Shown one piece after another: positions 38,601-62,200 of a stretch of 64,000 bases of DNA; the stretch's first letter is position 1, and each line of letters begins with the position of its first letter. This stretch comes from Lycocorax pyrrhopterus obiensis (lineage: Eukaryota; Chordata; Aves; Passeriformes; Paradisaeidae). Location of the stretch: the NCBI GenBank assembly GCA_014706295.1, contig JACSVZ010000022.1, positions 12,604,830 through 12,668,829 on the forward strand, written 5' to 3'. The notes under the pieces are model-generated. The model was not told the DNA's origin. It saw only the letters and a program-made list of their open reading frames with translations, and searched no databases. A program made the position numbers and the translations under genes.

Positions 38601-41600
38601 TCAACCCACAGCACCAATTGTATGCAGATTGGCCAATGGCCCCTGAAAGGAAGACCCCCAGCTTTTGGCTGCAGGAAGGGACCAGCTGACCAGATGTGAG
38701 GCTGAAGGTTTGGAAGAGCTGGACAATGGTTAAACTCTACCTAGAGATTGGCCTGGGTACAGTCAGATGGGATATACATGCTCATAATTTTCTTCCTTTC
38801 CATGGGGAACTGAATGAAAGCTTGCCAGGACTTCTGCTTCTGCATATCTCTGCTTTCTTAAAATCGTTCCAGAGGTTTCTGGTAACACATGGCTTAGCTC
38901 AGGCAGTTCCTGCGGAATCTCAAGAGCGATCAGGAGGTTGTGAGTGGCCCTTTGCCGTGTTCTCCCTGGCCACAGCACTGGTGGGCTTCCACTGTGCTGG
39001 AAGAAAGCAGCTGGGCAGGACCAGCTGTGATCCAGGTCTAAAATTCACATGGTGCAAAGCCCAGGTTCTGGCTTGACTTTTTATTTGCAAAAGTAATAAA
39101 AAATGTTCCTCCCTCCCTCCCCAACTCCAGAGCTTTCAACCATGGATGCACCTCTTGGGCAGCCCAGAGAGACAAAGAAGTGCTTTGCTTCCCACTCTGG
39201 CCAAACCAGCTGCCTCTCCACCTCTCCCTCTCCATACCACCTCTCCAACTAATTGGAGCCATCTTTTCGTGCCAAAGCAGATGAAAAATGCAGCCCGTGA
39301 GGGCTGAGAGGTTGTTGAGAAGGTGAAAAATGACGCTTGGAGAGGTCAGAGATGCAGCCAAAGAGGGAAGTTCCATGAGGTGGAGATTTGCTGACCCAGA
39401 CCAAGGCAGTTCGGATGTGGCAGAGAAGCTGTGAAAGGAAAGCACAGCCTGCAGTGGGTGAAGGCAGGAAGAATATTTGGCATAGGTGTATTCAAATGAA
39501 GCATAGCAAAGCAAGGCAGGGAACATTAAATTTAGTTCTAATAGGTAGGAAAGGCTGCACCATTCATTGTCACATCCTTTCAGTACCTTGCTTATGAGAA
39601 GTCACAGTGCCACCTCTCCATCATGGAAGATTATTTTTAGACCCATAAAACACATGAGGAGAGAGATGCAAAATGAAAATTAGCCCATAATGCAGAGAGT
39701 GTCCCAAATTCATCCCTAGGGCACTTGTATCAACTGCAGTGGAAGACTTCCACCGGAGGTTCATTCAGACCTGTATTTAGAAGTGCACATCTGTGCAGCA
39801 CTGGGCTTCTGAGTCAGGAACTTCACACCAAGCCTGAAATGGGAAAAAATTAAGTGCTTCTAGTTATAGATACCAAATAAAGCAGAAAACAAGCATCAGT
39901 ATCACAGGTGATTTAGGACAGAAATTTTGTAAGATGTGAAATTCTGCCCCTGTTAGTGCAGAGTTAAATAAAACTCCAGAAAGTAAAATGAGGGAGAGTC
40001 ATGTTTTGGGACCGTGCCTCATTCTGGGCCTTCAGAATCAAATCCATGCACTCTCCTGATTAAAACAACAGACTTCTGCAAACCTTCAGACCTTGGAAGA
40101 AGAAACCACCTTCCATGCAGCCAGACTCTCAAGTGGTTGGATTTACTAAGTGCATAACTCCTCACTATTTACATTTTAAATCAAAAATTTCTTGCTTCCT
40201 TCTACTCTGTACACATATGCAAGGCTTAAAAAAGTGGAGATCTGGATTCAAAGCAGCTATAAAAACCCTAATTGATTTATCCCAGCATGATGCAGGGACT
40301 CCTGTCCTGAATTACATGCAGAAGGGGCTGGGTAGACCCACCTGCAGGTGACACCCTCCAGATCCTTCCCTCCAAGCAAGAATGCTCAAAGGACTGGGAA
40401 TGATTCCAGATGGGCAAGGGCTACAGAAACCATGAGGAAGGTAACACAGGTACAGCCTCGCTGCTGCAGGGAGGTTTGTGTACGGGGGTGAATGCTCCCA
40501 AAAGCTGCACCTCTGTTCTTTGGGTAGTTTGGGGGCACAAATCTCCAAAAGAGACTCACGTTCAGGAGCCATAGACCAACCAAAAGCTATCAAGCAAATC
40601 CTAAGGTGAGTGCTGTCTCATTTTCAAGATAAGGGGTTTAATGTTGTGTTGAAAAATTAGTCTTTCCACCAAGAAGGCTGGTTGGAAGTGTACCCAGCCG
40701 GAGAGCAGGGGCACAGCAGCAGTCAGACAACAACTTCTCAGTCTCCCACTTTTGTCCCAGGTAGATGAAATCAGCAATACTTCCTCAAAGTCATTGCACT
40801 TCCAAGGAATAACGAATCTGAGGGACATGTCCCAGATGGATTTTTCTTTTTTAATCCTTGAGATGTCCCCATTTCCAGTTTCCTTGCATCCCACATAGAG
40901 AGGAGCTCAGTTTATGAGAACACTGCTGTTGATACTAGAGCTCATTACTCCAGAGCTCGAAGCTTTAAGGAAAAACATCCAGTATCACGAGACTTGAAAT
41001 TAAGAAAATGAGCTCATACCCCAGAGATGTCCAGCTGAGAGATTCCACTTTATGGAAACACGGCACAAATATCTCCAAATGACTTGGGCACCAACATCCC
41101 ACCTCCCAACATTTAGTAATAACATAATGGCCAAAATTTTTCCTTCCCTGGCATGGAAAGAGGAAGATCCTTTGCATGTTTCTCCCAACCAAGCAACAAC
41201 CAGGTTACATCATGACTTTGGTGGCCGAAGCTCCTCGCTTTCCTCCCTCCCCCACCCCAGGAACAATGGCTAACTGTTCTTTTTCCATCTATAAATTTGT
41301 CTGAGTTAACAGTTCCCAAGATCTGGCAGCAAGCTGGAGCTGGGAGTGAGCTGAGAGATAGGAGAGTGACAGTCTGAAATGAAACACAGAGCTGCTGGGC
41401 CTGCAGCCGTCAGACAGGAGCCTGGCTCCCTCCCTTAAAGATTAGCGAGACTCCTTCGCTGGAGCCCTCCGCATTCCCCAAAATCCTAGCAACAAAGTGC
41501 TGTCTCTCAGCCGCTAATGAATCATGTGAATTTAACCTTTCACCTGGCCACAAGAAGGTTAATATACCAAAATAGCCCTTTTTTTTTTTTTCTCTTCTCC

Positions 41601-42620
41601 CATTTATTGCCCATAATGGCAGCGGGGAGCATGGTGAAAACCCTGTGGAGCTGGAAAGGCTCTGGAAGTGGTTTGACTTCTGCCAGGACCGAGCTGGCAT
41701 GCCCAGCATCAGCCCACCAGGCTGGAGTTTGTACAGGGAAATAGTTTCCATTACACAGTAGAGAAGATTTTTGCCTCTCCTTGCCTGGCTGGTGCCTCTC
41801 TGTGCCCTCCGGCTTCAACCCCACAAACGTTTACCCAAGGTGTCCCCCAGCGTGCCCACATGGCTGGATCCTGAGTCACCCACTGCTCCCGCCCACAGCA
41901 AAACTCCTGGAGGACTTCCCAGGTGGGGTCAGACCCTCACCCCCTGCGAGATGCTGAGCCCTCCTAGGTCTGTGTATCCTCCTTGGGCTGGAAGTCCTTG
42001 TCCTTTGGGTTTGGGGCAAAATTGGAGCCCTCAGTGCTCCCTGCATAAAAAAAACCATGGAGGCCGCTGTTTGCACATCTGCAAAAAAGCGATGTGGTCT
42101 GTCCCTCACAGGGTATTCCCAGCAGCAGGAGCTGCAGCCTCAGACTGTGCTCACTGGGCCTGCCATGGCAGCCTGAGGATTTCCCGACTGCTCTGCAACT
42201 TGGAGCTTCTGTTAAATCCGCCTGGAAGGAAAATGAATTTTAAACAATTTGGGTCCAAATCACGCAAGCACAGGTCACTTTTAGGAGGCACATGCCAAAT
42301 TACCCATCTGAGGGTGGCACACACTGCAGTTGGCATTTTGTACCCTTTAAATATTGAAGGAAAAGGGGTGATTTTTGTAGCTATTTTTGGCTTGTGAGAG
42401 GCTGGAATGGCTGAGACTGAAGCATCCCAGTATAAAGGATCTGTAGGGGACAGCAAGCAACATCATCTCTACAGGACATCTTTTATTTCCCATGCCAATG
42501 AAATCCTTGTGGGCTAAAAAAGAAAACAGGATCTCAGAGCAAGAGGGGGAAAAATTAAATACTTTCCCCCACCTCTATCACAGCCCCCCTTCCTGAGAGC
42601 CACTGCCGCATGCATATAAC
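32656..42620. other. Upstream non-coding DNA, no gene seen
   Basis: About 10 kb with no credible exon. The AT-rich segments 33080-33360 and 37290-37480 have the look of conserved non-coding DNA; the second holds the motif group listed at 37321-37422. The octamer ATTTGCAT (38353-38360) lies 21 bases before a T-box half-site AGGTGTGA (38382-38389). A T run occurs at about 41578-41592. Open frames up to 289 codons (for example 34916-35785) show no family features. Confidence 0.5.
37321..37422. promoter_or_regulatory. GATA/NKX motif cluster, candidate distal enhancer
   Basis: CTTATC (37321-37326) and TTATCA (37344-37349) are reverse-strand GATA cores. TCAAGTG (37416-37422) matches the NKX2-5 consensus and is followed at once by TGATGTCA, one base from a CRE. 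Surrounding DNA is AT-rich and repeat-free. This is a motif-only call about 9 kb upstream of the predicted GATA5 promoter. Confidence 0.25.
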
Positions 42621-45600
42621 AGGAGATAAATATTTTTGGCAGAGCCTGCTGTTTATTTAACCCTTTTGAGACACAGCCCTCTGGCATCCTCTCACTCTTC
42701 CAGGCACAAAACCCGTCTGTCCCTGCCTGGCTGGGCTGGGGCAGCTCAGTCCTTGCCCACAGCCTCTCTCCGGACAGGGCCTCCCCCAGCCCTGGCTGTG
42801 TCCATCACTTCTCTCCAGCACTGCCTTTGGAATCAGCCTGGCCTCGACTGCAGGAGGTACCTGAGCCTGGTCCTTGGACAGGGACCAGCCCATTCCTTGG
42901 AGAGTGGGTAGGAAGGGGCTGGGAGGAGGATGGAGGGGATACAGACCGGGGAATGTGGACTTGGGGATGTGTCGGCAATGGAGACCAGGGGATGCTGGAG
43001 ATACAGACCCTGTCGGTCTCCTCCTGTCCATCTCCCCCCTTCCCAGGCTGGGGAAGCAGCTCTTGGGCGCTTGCTGTGCAGAGTCAGAGAGCAGCCCGGT
43101 GCCGCCCATCGGGGCTGAAGGGACTAGATATGCTATGGGTTTCCCTTTGCACCGGGCGGATCGGGATGGGGGATCGGAGGGGGCCCGGTGCCGGCTGGGC
43201 TGTAGATCCAGGGCAGAGCCCAGCCGCGGGCACTGCCTGGGGTCGATTCTAACATCGGAGCTCACCCTCCCCGGCATCCCCGAGGGCAGGGGGCTGAGAG
43301 ACGCCTCTGAGCCTCGGGGGAGGATGCTGCAGCTCGGGGGAGGCAGAGGAAGGAAAGGGGACATAATTAATGGTCACCTCCCAGTGCACTGAGGGGAAAG
43401 GTAACCACAGTGTCCACGCTCGGGGTGAGCCTTGCTGCCCTGCCCGGTGCAGCAGGAACGGGAACGTTTCTTCCCTTCTTTCTCCACTTGGCTTTTCTTT
43501 TTTTTTTCCCCTTGGCTTTTCCTTGGGGGAGGGGGGAGCTAAAAGCCCCCTCCGGGACGGGGCGGGACGCTCCCACGCGTCCGCCCCGCGCAGGACTCAC
43601 AAATCAGCCGGAGCAGGATTAGGGCCGAGGGGCCGGGGCGCCGGGCAGTCTGTCCCGGCCCGGGGGAGCCTCACCTGGAGGGGTCAGGGCTCCCTCGGGG
43701 CCGTGGCGAGCCGCACCGGCCCCTCTGGAACTCAGCCGGAGTCAAGCTGCGCCCGGACGGTGCTGTGAGGGGGTATGGGGAGCCTTTAGGAAGAGGTCGG
43801 TCCCTTCCTAGCCCCCTCAAAATAAGTGGTCGAATCCTCCGGGAAGAGCAGAGACGGGTCCGACTCAGCCCGGCAACCGGACCGTGAGCCCGGCAAGGGC
43901 CGTGCACCGGGGTCAAAGCTCCCGGAGGTACCGCCAGGGTACCTCTCCCGAGAGGCCTTCCCGCCTGTCCCACCGCCAAACGGGGATGGAAAAGAGGGAT
44001 CAGGGTTTCCGGGCATCACCCTCACCGGTGCTGTGTTACGAGTTTTGTATCTAATCCTCTCCGTGAGCCTGGCAGGGGTTTGAGGCCTCCAGGTCGGGGT
44101 GCCCTCGGTGGGGCAGCGAGCACCGGGAGAGCCCCGGGCTCCCCGTGTCCCCCACTCCGGTGTGACTTCCCCGGGCGCAATGCGAGGGCTGCGGACGAGG
44201 CATCGCCGCTGCCACCGCTGCCACGCTGGCACCTTCCCTCCCACTTCATTTAAGCATCGCCCACCGAGGCCTTCCTCGCAGGAGCACCCCTGGGCCCCCT
44301 GCCTGCCCCCCGGTTACCGATCGCAGCCCGAAATCCTACAAACACCCCAAAACACGGGACCTCCCAAGCCGTGGACGCCACACGCTGTCCTCACGCGTGG
44401 GTGACACCAGCCCGGGCCGGTGCCCAGCGGGGACTGGGATGTGGGGCCAGTTCGGCGGCTGGTGCTGGAACCCCCGGTGTTGGAGCACCTGCCCAGCGCT
44501 GCTCCGCGCCCTCGGGCGCTGCTGGCGCGGCCGCGGGAGGAGCCGCTCCTTGGACCCGCCGCCCCTCGCCGCGGCCTCGGTGGGGCGAGAGCCCGGCAGC
44601 CCCGGCACCACCGGAGGAAAAAATGCGTTGAAAAACTAGGTAAAAAAAAAAAACCAGAAAAACCCAACAGCTGAATGGATCTGACCACAGACACGCCACA
44701 GGTCCGCGGGCAGGTTTTCGCGCACGGTGGTTTCCACTGCCGTGAACACGCTCACCGGGTACATCCCTCTGGATTTAGCAGCGCCTCGTTTATTTCACAT
44801 TTCTTTCAACTCCAGAAGCGATCGGAGAAGGCGATTTAAAAAAATACATAATAAAATACAGTTAAGTAACATCTTACAATTGTGAAAACTGGAAACCCAC
44901 GCGAAATGAAACGAAGGAAGCTCCAGTGGTGGCTCAGCCACAGCAACGAAGGGTTTGGGGCTGGTTTTCTGCAGGGACGCTTTTATCGGTGCCGCCGCGG
45001 GGCTGGGGCTTCCTCGGGTTTTATTTTCTTTTTCTATAGCTTTTTCACATTTAAAAAATTATTTTTCTGCCTTTTTTTAATATCCTTTTTTTCCCCTTAA
45101 TTTTCTCCTTTTTTTTTCTTTTTCTTTGTTTGTTGCAGGGGGAATTAGTTGTTTTGGTTTTGTTTTCTTCTTTTGCTCCGCGCTCACGGGGACACAGGGA
45201 TACCTACTCTGTGAGCCGCAAACGGCCGCTTTTGGGAGCAAATAAATACATCTCCAGCCAGTTGCGTTGCATTATTCCGAGGGAAATAGCTGGCATTCCT
45301 GCACCAGTTTATTTTGGAGCTGAAATTTCCCACCCTTCCCGCAGCGCTGCTCCCTGCGGAGGCGAGGCTGGACGGGCTCCCCCGGGCGCCGGGACCGCAC
45401 GGGCGGGCAGCGCTGGGCTGCGTTACCGGAGGGCTCCCGGGGCCGAGCAGTCGGTAGAGGCCAGCGGGCGACAAAATTCTGTCCGCCCGGGGATGGAGCG
45501 AGCGGCGGGCGAAATTCGCCGAGGGTTTTTCCCCGTTTCTCCGAGGAGGAGAGAGAGGCACAGCGACTTTGCGCAAAAGCGCAGTAATTCCCGGGGACAA

Positions 45601-46440
45601 ACCCCGGTAATGATGGAATTATTTCCTCGCTGGCCGGTACCGGAGGAGAGTTAAATGGGCTGAATTACCCGGGCTGATCGGGCTGCTGGGACTAAAAGCT
45701 CCTTCCCCTCTGAAGTCCCTTCCCGGCTCGCACCGACGGGGAACAGTGGGGAAAGATTTTTTGTACCCTCGCAAGGCGAGAGCGACTCGGCCGGGGGGCT
45801 GCAGGGAGGAGGACCCTTCTCTCTGCTGCTCCCCTGGAGAGAGCAGAACACCTGGAAGCGGGGCAGCCCCGACGGGACCGTGAGGGGCCGGAGAGCTGCT
45901 CTCCGAACGTGGCAAAGCCGCGCTGCGCCCCGGGCACGGCCGGAACGGGCAGGCTGCGAGCATCGCCGCATCCTCGGCTGGCCCGTGGGCCGCTTGAGAA
46001 AGTCAGGGCGGGCCAGGGGCAGGCTGAGACGCCCCTTCCCCGTAAGGATGGGGATTATGTCAAAACAGAACCGGAGCGCTCGCTCGGAGCAGAAAACCAC
46101 CCGCTCTCATCCTCGGCTTCCAGATCCCCGCCGGGAAGTTTTCGGTGTGTCCCCCAGCATCTCCCGGCGGCCCGGGGCAGGGGGGCATCGCCTCCAGATG
46201 GAGTGTGGGAGCGAACCCCAGAAACGCAGCGGGGCCCGCAAAGGAGGGAGTCACCCCCAGCCCTCCCCGGGGGCGGGCGGACACCTCCAGCCTCGCTGCG
46301 GGGGCGGCCGGCGGGCCCGAGGCGGTGCGGGGCGCTCTGGGGACCGCATCCTGCCCCCGCTCCGCCCGGCCCCGCCGCCCCGCGCCAGGGGGAGGCTGCG
46401 GGCGCGTCCCCCCCGCCGGGAGCGGAGCCGGCGGGACTTG
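42621..46440. other. CpG-rich upstream flank of GATA5
   Basis: G+C and CpG density rise from about 42.7 kb. They are high at about 43550-44640 and 45170-46440, separated by an AT-rich T-tract stretch (about 44800-45150). Broad, interrupted CpG-rich zones over the promoter are typical of developmental transcription-factor genes. Open frames on both strands here are long only because stop codons are rare in GC-rich DNA; none resembles a protein family. An upstream alternative promoter or antisense transcript is possible but cannot be shown from sequence. Confidence 0.5.
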
Positions 46441-46545
46441 TCCCGTCCCCCCCTGCCGGGAGGCGCCCAATCCCGGCCGGGACCGGGGCTGCCCCGCCGG
46501 CCGTCACGTGGGCCGGCCCGCACCGGGGCCGCCGTAAAGAGCCAG
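46440..46545 (+). promoter_or_regulatory. GATA5: Putative GATA5 core promoter (CCAAT box, E-box, GC-rich)
   Basis: A CCAAT box lies at 46467-46471 and a palindromic CACGTG E-box at 46505-46510, within dense GC sequence and with no TATA box at the expected spacing. The predicted non-coding first exon follows. Related cardiac GATA promoters are TATA-less, GC-rich and E-box dependent as far as I recall. The start site is not fixed by sequence; I place it loosely at 46520-46560. Confidence 0.4.
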
Positions 46546-46814
46546 AGCCGCTGCCGCCGCCGCCACTTCCCCGCCGGGCGCAGCCAGGGACGCACCCACG
46601 GGAGACGGGGCGGCGAGAGGGGGGGACACTGGGGGAGGGCAGACCCTCTCTGCCATCGGGTCCTGCTGGGTTGTTTTTTCTCCTGCTTCGCCCGTGAATT
46701 TTATTGTATTTTTTTATATTATTATTTTTATTTTCCTGGGATTTCCCTGGATGGTCTGAGCACAGCTTCATGCCCCCACGGCCATGCCCGGCTCCGCTCC
46801 CGGCACGCTGCCAT
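46540..46814 (+). other. GATA5: Predicted GATA5 non-coding exon 1 (5' UTR)
   Basis: GATA4/5/6 genes usually begin with a non-coding exon. A good donor, GTGAGT, begins at 46815, and the coding exon downstream starts after a clear acceptor at 47425, leaving a 611-base intron. The 5' edge is approximate. If spliced this way the leader carries short upstream ORFs: ATG GTC TGA at 46751; a 32-codon frame from 46770 that crosses the junction and stops at 47477-47479; a frame from 46784; and an ATG created by the junction itself (AT at 46813-46814 plus G at 47426). The base before the donor is T rather than the usual G, so a different donor remains possible. Confidence 0.4.
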
Positions 46815-47093
46815 GTGAGTACCTGTGCGGGAGGAGCGGGCCAGGGCGGGATGCTCTTGCGGGGTTCGGCGGCTCGAGCTCTCCGTCCGCACGGAGAGGC
46901 CTGGCCGAGGGTTATTGCGCTTTCTAACAGGAAAGCGGCAGCGCTGGTGGCTGGGGGACACCGGGGATGATCCCGATCCTGGACCGCTGCCCAGATCCGG
47001 CGGGACCCCGTTCCCGCAGGGAACCCGAGGGGCCGCAGCCGGCCGCGTCCTCGCCAACAAGGCCCCGAGTTGCGCTCCAGGCCCTGGGTTCTG

Positions 47094-47124
<31 letters not shown>

Positions 47125-47425
47125 CGGGAAGGGAAATACTATTAGGAAAAAAAATTTAATTGTTGGAGTGTTTTTCCGGCCCCTTGGAGGTGCCCAGGCG
47201 GGCGGCGGGGCGGGGGAAGGTGCCGGAGGGGTCGCTGCCCGTTCCAAGGAGGTTCATTCTAGCCGTGGCTGAGAGAAAAGTTTAAAGGAAAACAAAACAA
47301 AGAAAACAAACTTTTAAATTTCAGCCCCTGCTTGAGGCAGGGAAGAGGCGTTTTCGGCGGGGGAAAGGCCGTCGGGTCGCCCGTGTGTGCGGGTCTCAGC
47401 CCGCTGCTCTCGGTTCTCCCTCCAG
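46815..47425 (+). other. GATA5: Predicted GATA5 intron 1
   Basis: GC-rich intron bounded by GTGAGT at its start and a pyrimidine-rich CTCTCGGTTCTCCCTCCAG at its end. It contains a 29-base A run (47094-47122). No other gene is seen in it. Confidence 0.4.
47094..47122 (+). repeat. A29 homopolymer run
   Basis: An uninterrupted run of 29 A lies between GC-rich flanks within predicted intron 1. It could be a decayed retroposon tail or a simple expansion. Length is likely to be polymorphic or miscounted. Confidence 0.9.
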
Positions 47426-47505
47426 GTTCCTCTGAGTGAGCCCCTCGGCACCGCCGGGCCGCAGCCGGCCGGGCCCTGAGCAGCCGCCGCCGCCGAGGAC
47501 GGAAC
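47426..47505 (+). other. GATA5: GATA5 5' UTR part of exon 2
   Basis: Begins after the acceptor CCTCCAG (ending 47425) and runs to the start codon. The start ATG at 47506 has A at -3, a favourable initiation context, and opens the conserved GATA4/5/6 N-terminus MYQ. A predicted upstream frame ends 26 bases before it, at 47479. Confidence 0.6.
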
Positions 47506-58563
<11,058 letters not shown>

Positions 58564-58985
58564 GAACCCCCAGCCTCCAGCAGAAAGCCTCGGGACCAAT
58601 GTTTTCGGCTGTCCGACAGGCAGGAGGACGAGCTGCCCCAGCGCCCCGGGACTGCGGGGGGTCGAGCCACAGCCACAGGACAGGTTTCTCTTGGAGGATG
58701 CCCACGGAAAACGCCAGCTGGATGGGGCTGGGATGACCCCACTGTGGCACCAGGTTCCCAAAAAGCTCATCCTTCCCCAGAGCGACCCAGGGCTGCCTCC
58801 CCAAGGCCGGAACCTCGGGGCCGCCTCCGTTTTCCCGGGGAAAGACTTCCTCCTCTGAGACGAAACCAGCAAATAAATGCATCCCAGAATCTATGTTTAT
58901 TCGCAGTGATTTCTCCCTCCTATGACTCCACTGTGTGCAATTTATTCCACTTTCCAATAAAAGACTGTAATAACATGGCACCAAA
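58564..58985 (+). other. GATA5: GATA5 3' UTR (probable)
   Basis: Follows the stop codon. GC-rich at first, then AT-rich from about 58865. AATAAA signals at 58872-58877 and 58956-58961 suggest ends near 58890 and 58980. A later signal (59182-59187) allows a longer form to about 59205. Which ends are used cannot be told from sequence. Confidence 0.6.
58956..58961 (+). terminator. GATA5: Polyadenylation signal AATAAA
   Basis: Canonical hexamer 393 bases after the stop codon in an AT-rich context. An earlier AATAAA lies at 58872-58877 and a later one at 59182-59187. This one is followed by T-rich sequence (about 58990-59035) that could be the downstream element. Confidence 0.5.
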
Positions 58986-59205
58986 TAACTTAATTTTATT
59001 AAAATGTAAGCTACGTGGCCTGCCTTATGTTTTATTGGCCACAACAGGAAGAGGAAAAAAAAAAAAAAAGCAATGGTTGTTTTAAACATTTACTGTTTTA
59101 TATTAAAAACGATCATCTCTATAGAGTGTTAGCTTCTGAAGTGTTTTGTGTATCAACACTGAGCTGATGAGTCATACATGAAATAAACACGCTGCTCTTC
59201 CCTTT

Positions 59206-62200
59206 CCAGCTCCAAACAAAGAGGTTTTTATTATTATTTTAGGCAAACGACATGACAAAAATGGTCAAAACCTCCCAATAATAAAAGAATACTAAAATGC
59301 TGTTTTTTCTTTTGTATTTCCTGATTGGTTTTGATGTTGCCAAGTCTGAGCATTAGAAAATCAGAAGTTAGTCCTCCAAAACTTAAAAGAAAGGCTTGAG
59401 GGACTGAAAAATAAGGGGTGTATTAGAGGTGCAATTGTTTGCATCCAGTTTTGGGGATATTTTGAGTGGAGGATTTCCAGCTTTCAGCCATGCAGAGCAG
59501 ATTGCTTTTTAATTATTTTAATGAAGGCCAAGTAGAAAACAATTTCTTGGAGCTGAGCTGTAGCAAAAGATCTTCAGTGATGCAAAACCCATACCACACT
59601 TCCAAAAGCTGGCAACAGTGTGTTTCTGCAGCATCTCAGAAGTGAGAAATGGGGAGATATGCTCTGTAAGGGGATCCTGAAAGTCCCAAGAAACCTGGGG
59701 ATGAGGAGTAGACCATATTGAAGAGGAGAGAAGAGTGGGAAATAAAGGTCATGAAGTAACTTATGGCCTACTTTATTTGTTATTTCTAAATAAAATCCCC
59801 AGCTTCGCTGTACAGCTATTTATGGCCAGGAAACTGTCAAGTAATAGTTCCTTAATATAGAAGTTGACCTGTCCAGGGCTTCCTGGAGCAACTCTTCCTC
59901 TTGTCAGAAGAGATGGATCGCTTGATTTTTATTATAAACAACAGGCTAAAGAGGATCAGGGAGAGTGAATCTGACATCAAGTCACAACTCAGCTGAGATG
60001 GAGGATGATGCTTTCCACCATGCAACCCTCGCTGGAGGAAAGGAGATGCTCCAGGCACTGGGGAGCACTGGTTCCCTGCAGGGGCTGGTCTGTGCAGGCA
60101 TGGAGGGGATTCAAGACACCCTTTTATCAAAGCCCATGGGTGAAAACTGTCTTTGGAGGAGTATTTCTTGTGCCTCCAGAGCTTCCCTAGCAGCCTGCAT
60201 GATGCCGAGCTCCAGTGCCAGGGCAAAGGTTGTCATAGAACAGCATCCCTCCAGTGCCAGGCCGGCACTGGTACACCGTGTTTGCAGGGCCAGGCTCTGA
60301 CCATGGATCCGCATCTCCACCGTTTGTTTTTCCACTCTCTGGCCGGCCAACATCCGCAGCAGAGCCAGGCACAGCCAGGCAGCAGATAAGCCAGCAGCAC
60401 GAGGCTGGAGGGTAACACCACCCCCAAATCCAGCCCAAACTGTGCCTCTGGGAGTCAGGGAAATGGGTGATGTGGCCCGAGCTCAGGCGACCTGCCGGCG
60501 CCCGGGGTGACGTGTCAAGGCACAGGCTGGCAAGAGGCAGCAGAGCCCTGGGTAACGAGCAGTGCTCCCGGGCAGCTCCCCAAACTCCAAACTCTAGAGG
60601 CAGAAAAAAAGGCAGCGCAGCACAAGTCATGGCAAGATGATTCCTACGGATGGTGGCAGGGGGTCCTCGCTTTTTCATCTGCATGACCCCGAGGAGGAGA
60701 GTTATTTTAAAGGCAAACAAGGAGACCTAAACAATGCCAAGATGTTGACACCAGTGGCTCCAGAGGTTTTATTTATTGCCTGTTGGTAACCGTCGACCGG
60801 GCGTCAGGATGCTCCGGGGGCTGGTGACAGACGAAACGAGGCAGAGGGACAAGAAGTGAAACAACTGGGACATGTGTAATTTTTCCTTCCTGCTCACTCC
60901 CTGCCCTCACTGGGTGACATCATCCACAATGCCATTTTTTCATTTCTTGTCTTCCAATCTTTCACTCCCATTCCCAAGGCAGGAGCCATCTCTGCAGACT
61001 TGTGTCCCTTGGTTCCCTCATGGCAGAGGCAATGTGTCTGCCCAGCCCTGTGGGAGAGGGGAAATTCCTTCCCTCCAGGTCCTTACACCCACAGAGGAAC
61101 CAGCGCCCCTGTGCAGGTCCCAGGCTTGCAGACCCACACCCAGGGGATTCATGCAATATTTATCCATTCCCCTCCCAGCTGCCATTTTGAAGCCCTTCTC
61201 TAAGGGATCCATGTCCCTTTGTACCCCCCATTACATGGCAAAGGGGAGCATTTGCCCCAAGAGGTGCAAACAAAAACCATGGGAAAGTTTGGATCTTCCC
61301 AGTTCATGCTGCATCCTCAGTCCTGCTCCTACAGCCTCCTGGTGGCACAGCCCAGCTCAGCCCACAGAGTTTGTCACATGAATTTGAATGTTTGGGGTGG
61401 CAGGATTGAAGAAGATCAGACAGAAAAATGAGGTTTAGGAGTACCAGACCCTGCAACTGACCAGGATATGGGCTCCCCCCAGAGCAGGCACTGTCCCACC
61501 CCTCCTAGCTCCAGCCAGGTTGGACCCTGCCCAACCTGCTGTGCCAACAGCTCTGTCACCTTCAGAGAACAACTTTTACTTCTCTTTCCCAAACCTTTCT
61601 CAGCCCCCTTCATGCTCCCTCCCCTTCCAAGGCATGGGGTGTATTTGCTCTCCTGCAGGTCTGGTGGCTTGTGGACAACTATTCTGTTTACTGCTGCTGT
61701 ACAGCTGCCTTGGAGCTATCAATTGCCTTTGTTCAAAGGTTGCCTGCCCAGATGATTTTACAACATGACTACAATGATTTGCTCCATTTTGCACTTTAAA
61801 CTGATGCCACGGTGATTTCTACCAAGTCAGCGAGCGAGTAATGAAGCACTTGAGCCTATAAACACATGTTGTTCTTGTTTATGGTCATATTAATAGCACA
61901 ATAAAATCATTGCTCACCCAAGCAGTTGCTTAAAAAAAAAAAAAGTTTGTTTCCTTTAGGTTTCTACATGGAAAATGGAAAGTTGTGGTTTCATGTCTGC
62001 CAGACCCCCAAAGCTCCAGACTCTCTAATGGGGTGTCACTTTTATGCTGGAGCACAGAACCATCATTTTTCCTGTGCTGCACGCAGAAATGTTCAGCGCA
62101 ACTTGTGTGGCAGCTCAGCTGCCACCTGGGCTCTGCTTAAACTGCAAATCCCAGCTGGCAGAGGGGTTTGACTGTTCCTCACACGAGCCTTGGGGACACG

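Noticed and set aside
1..46439. miR-1 and miR-133a hairpins expected upstream from mammalian synteny
   Set aside because: I looked for both mature sequences on both strands and found none; they probably lie outside the window.
45880..46818. 312-codon + strand frame and a 238-codon - strand frame at the GATA5 promoter
   Set aside because: Stop codons are rare in CpG-rich DNA; both strands are open, composition is Arg/Pro/Gly-biased, and the area is better explained as promoter and 5' UTR.
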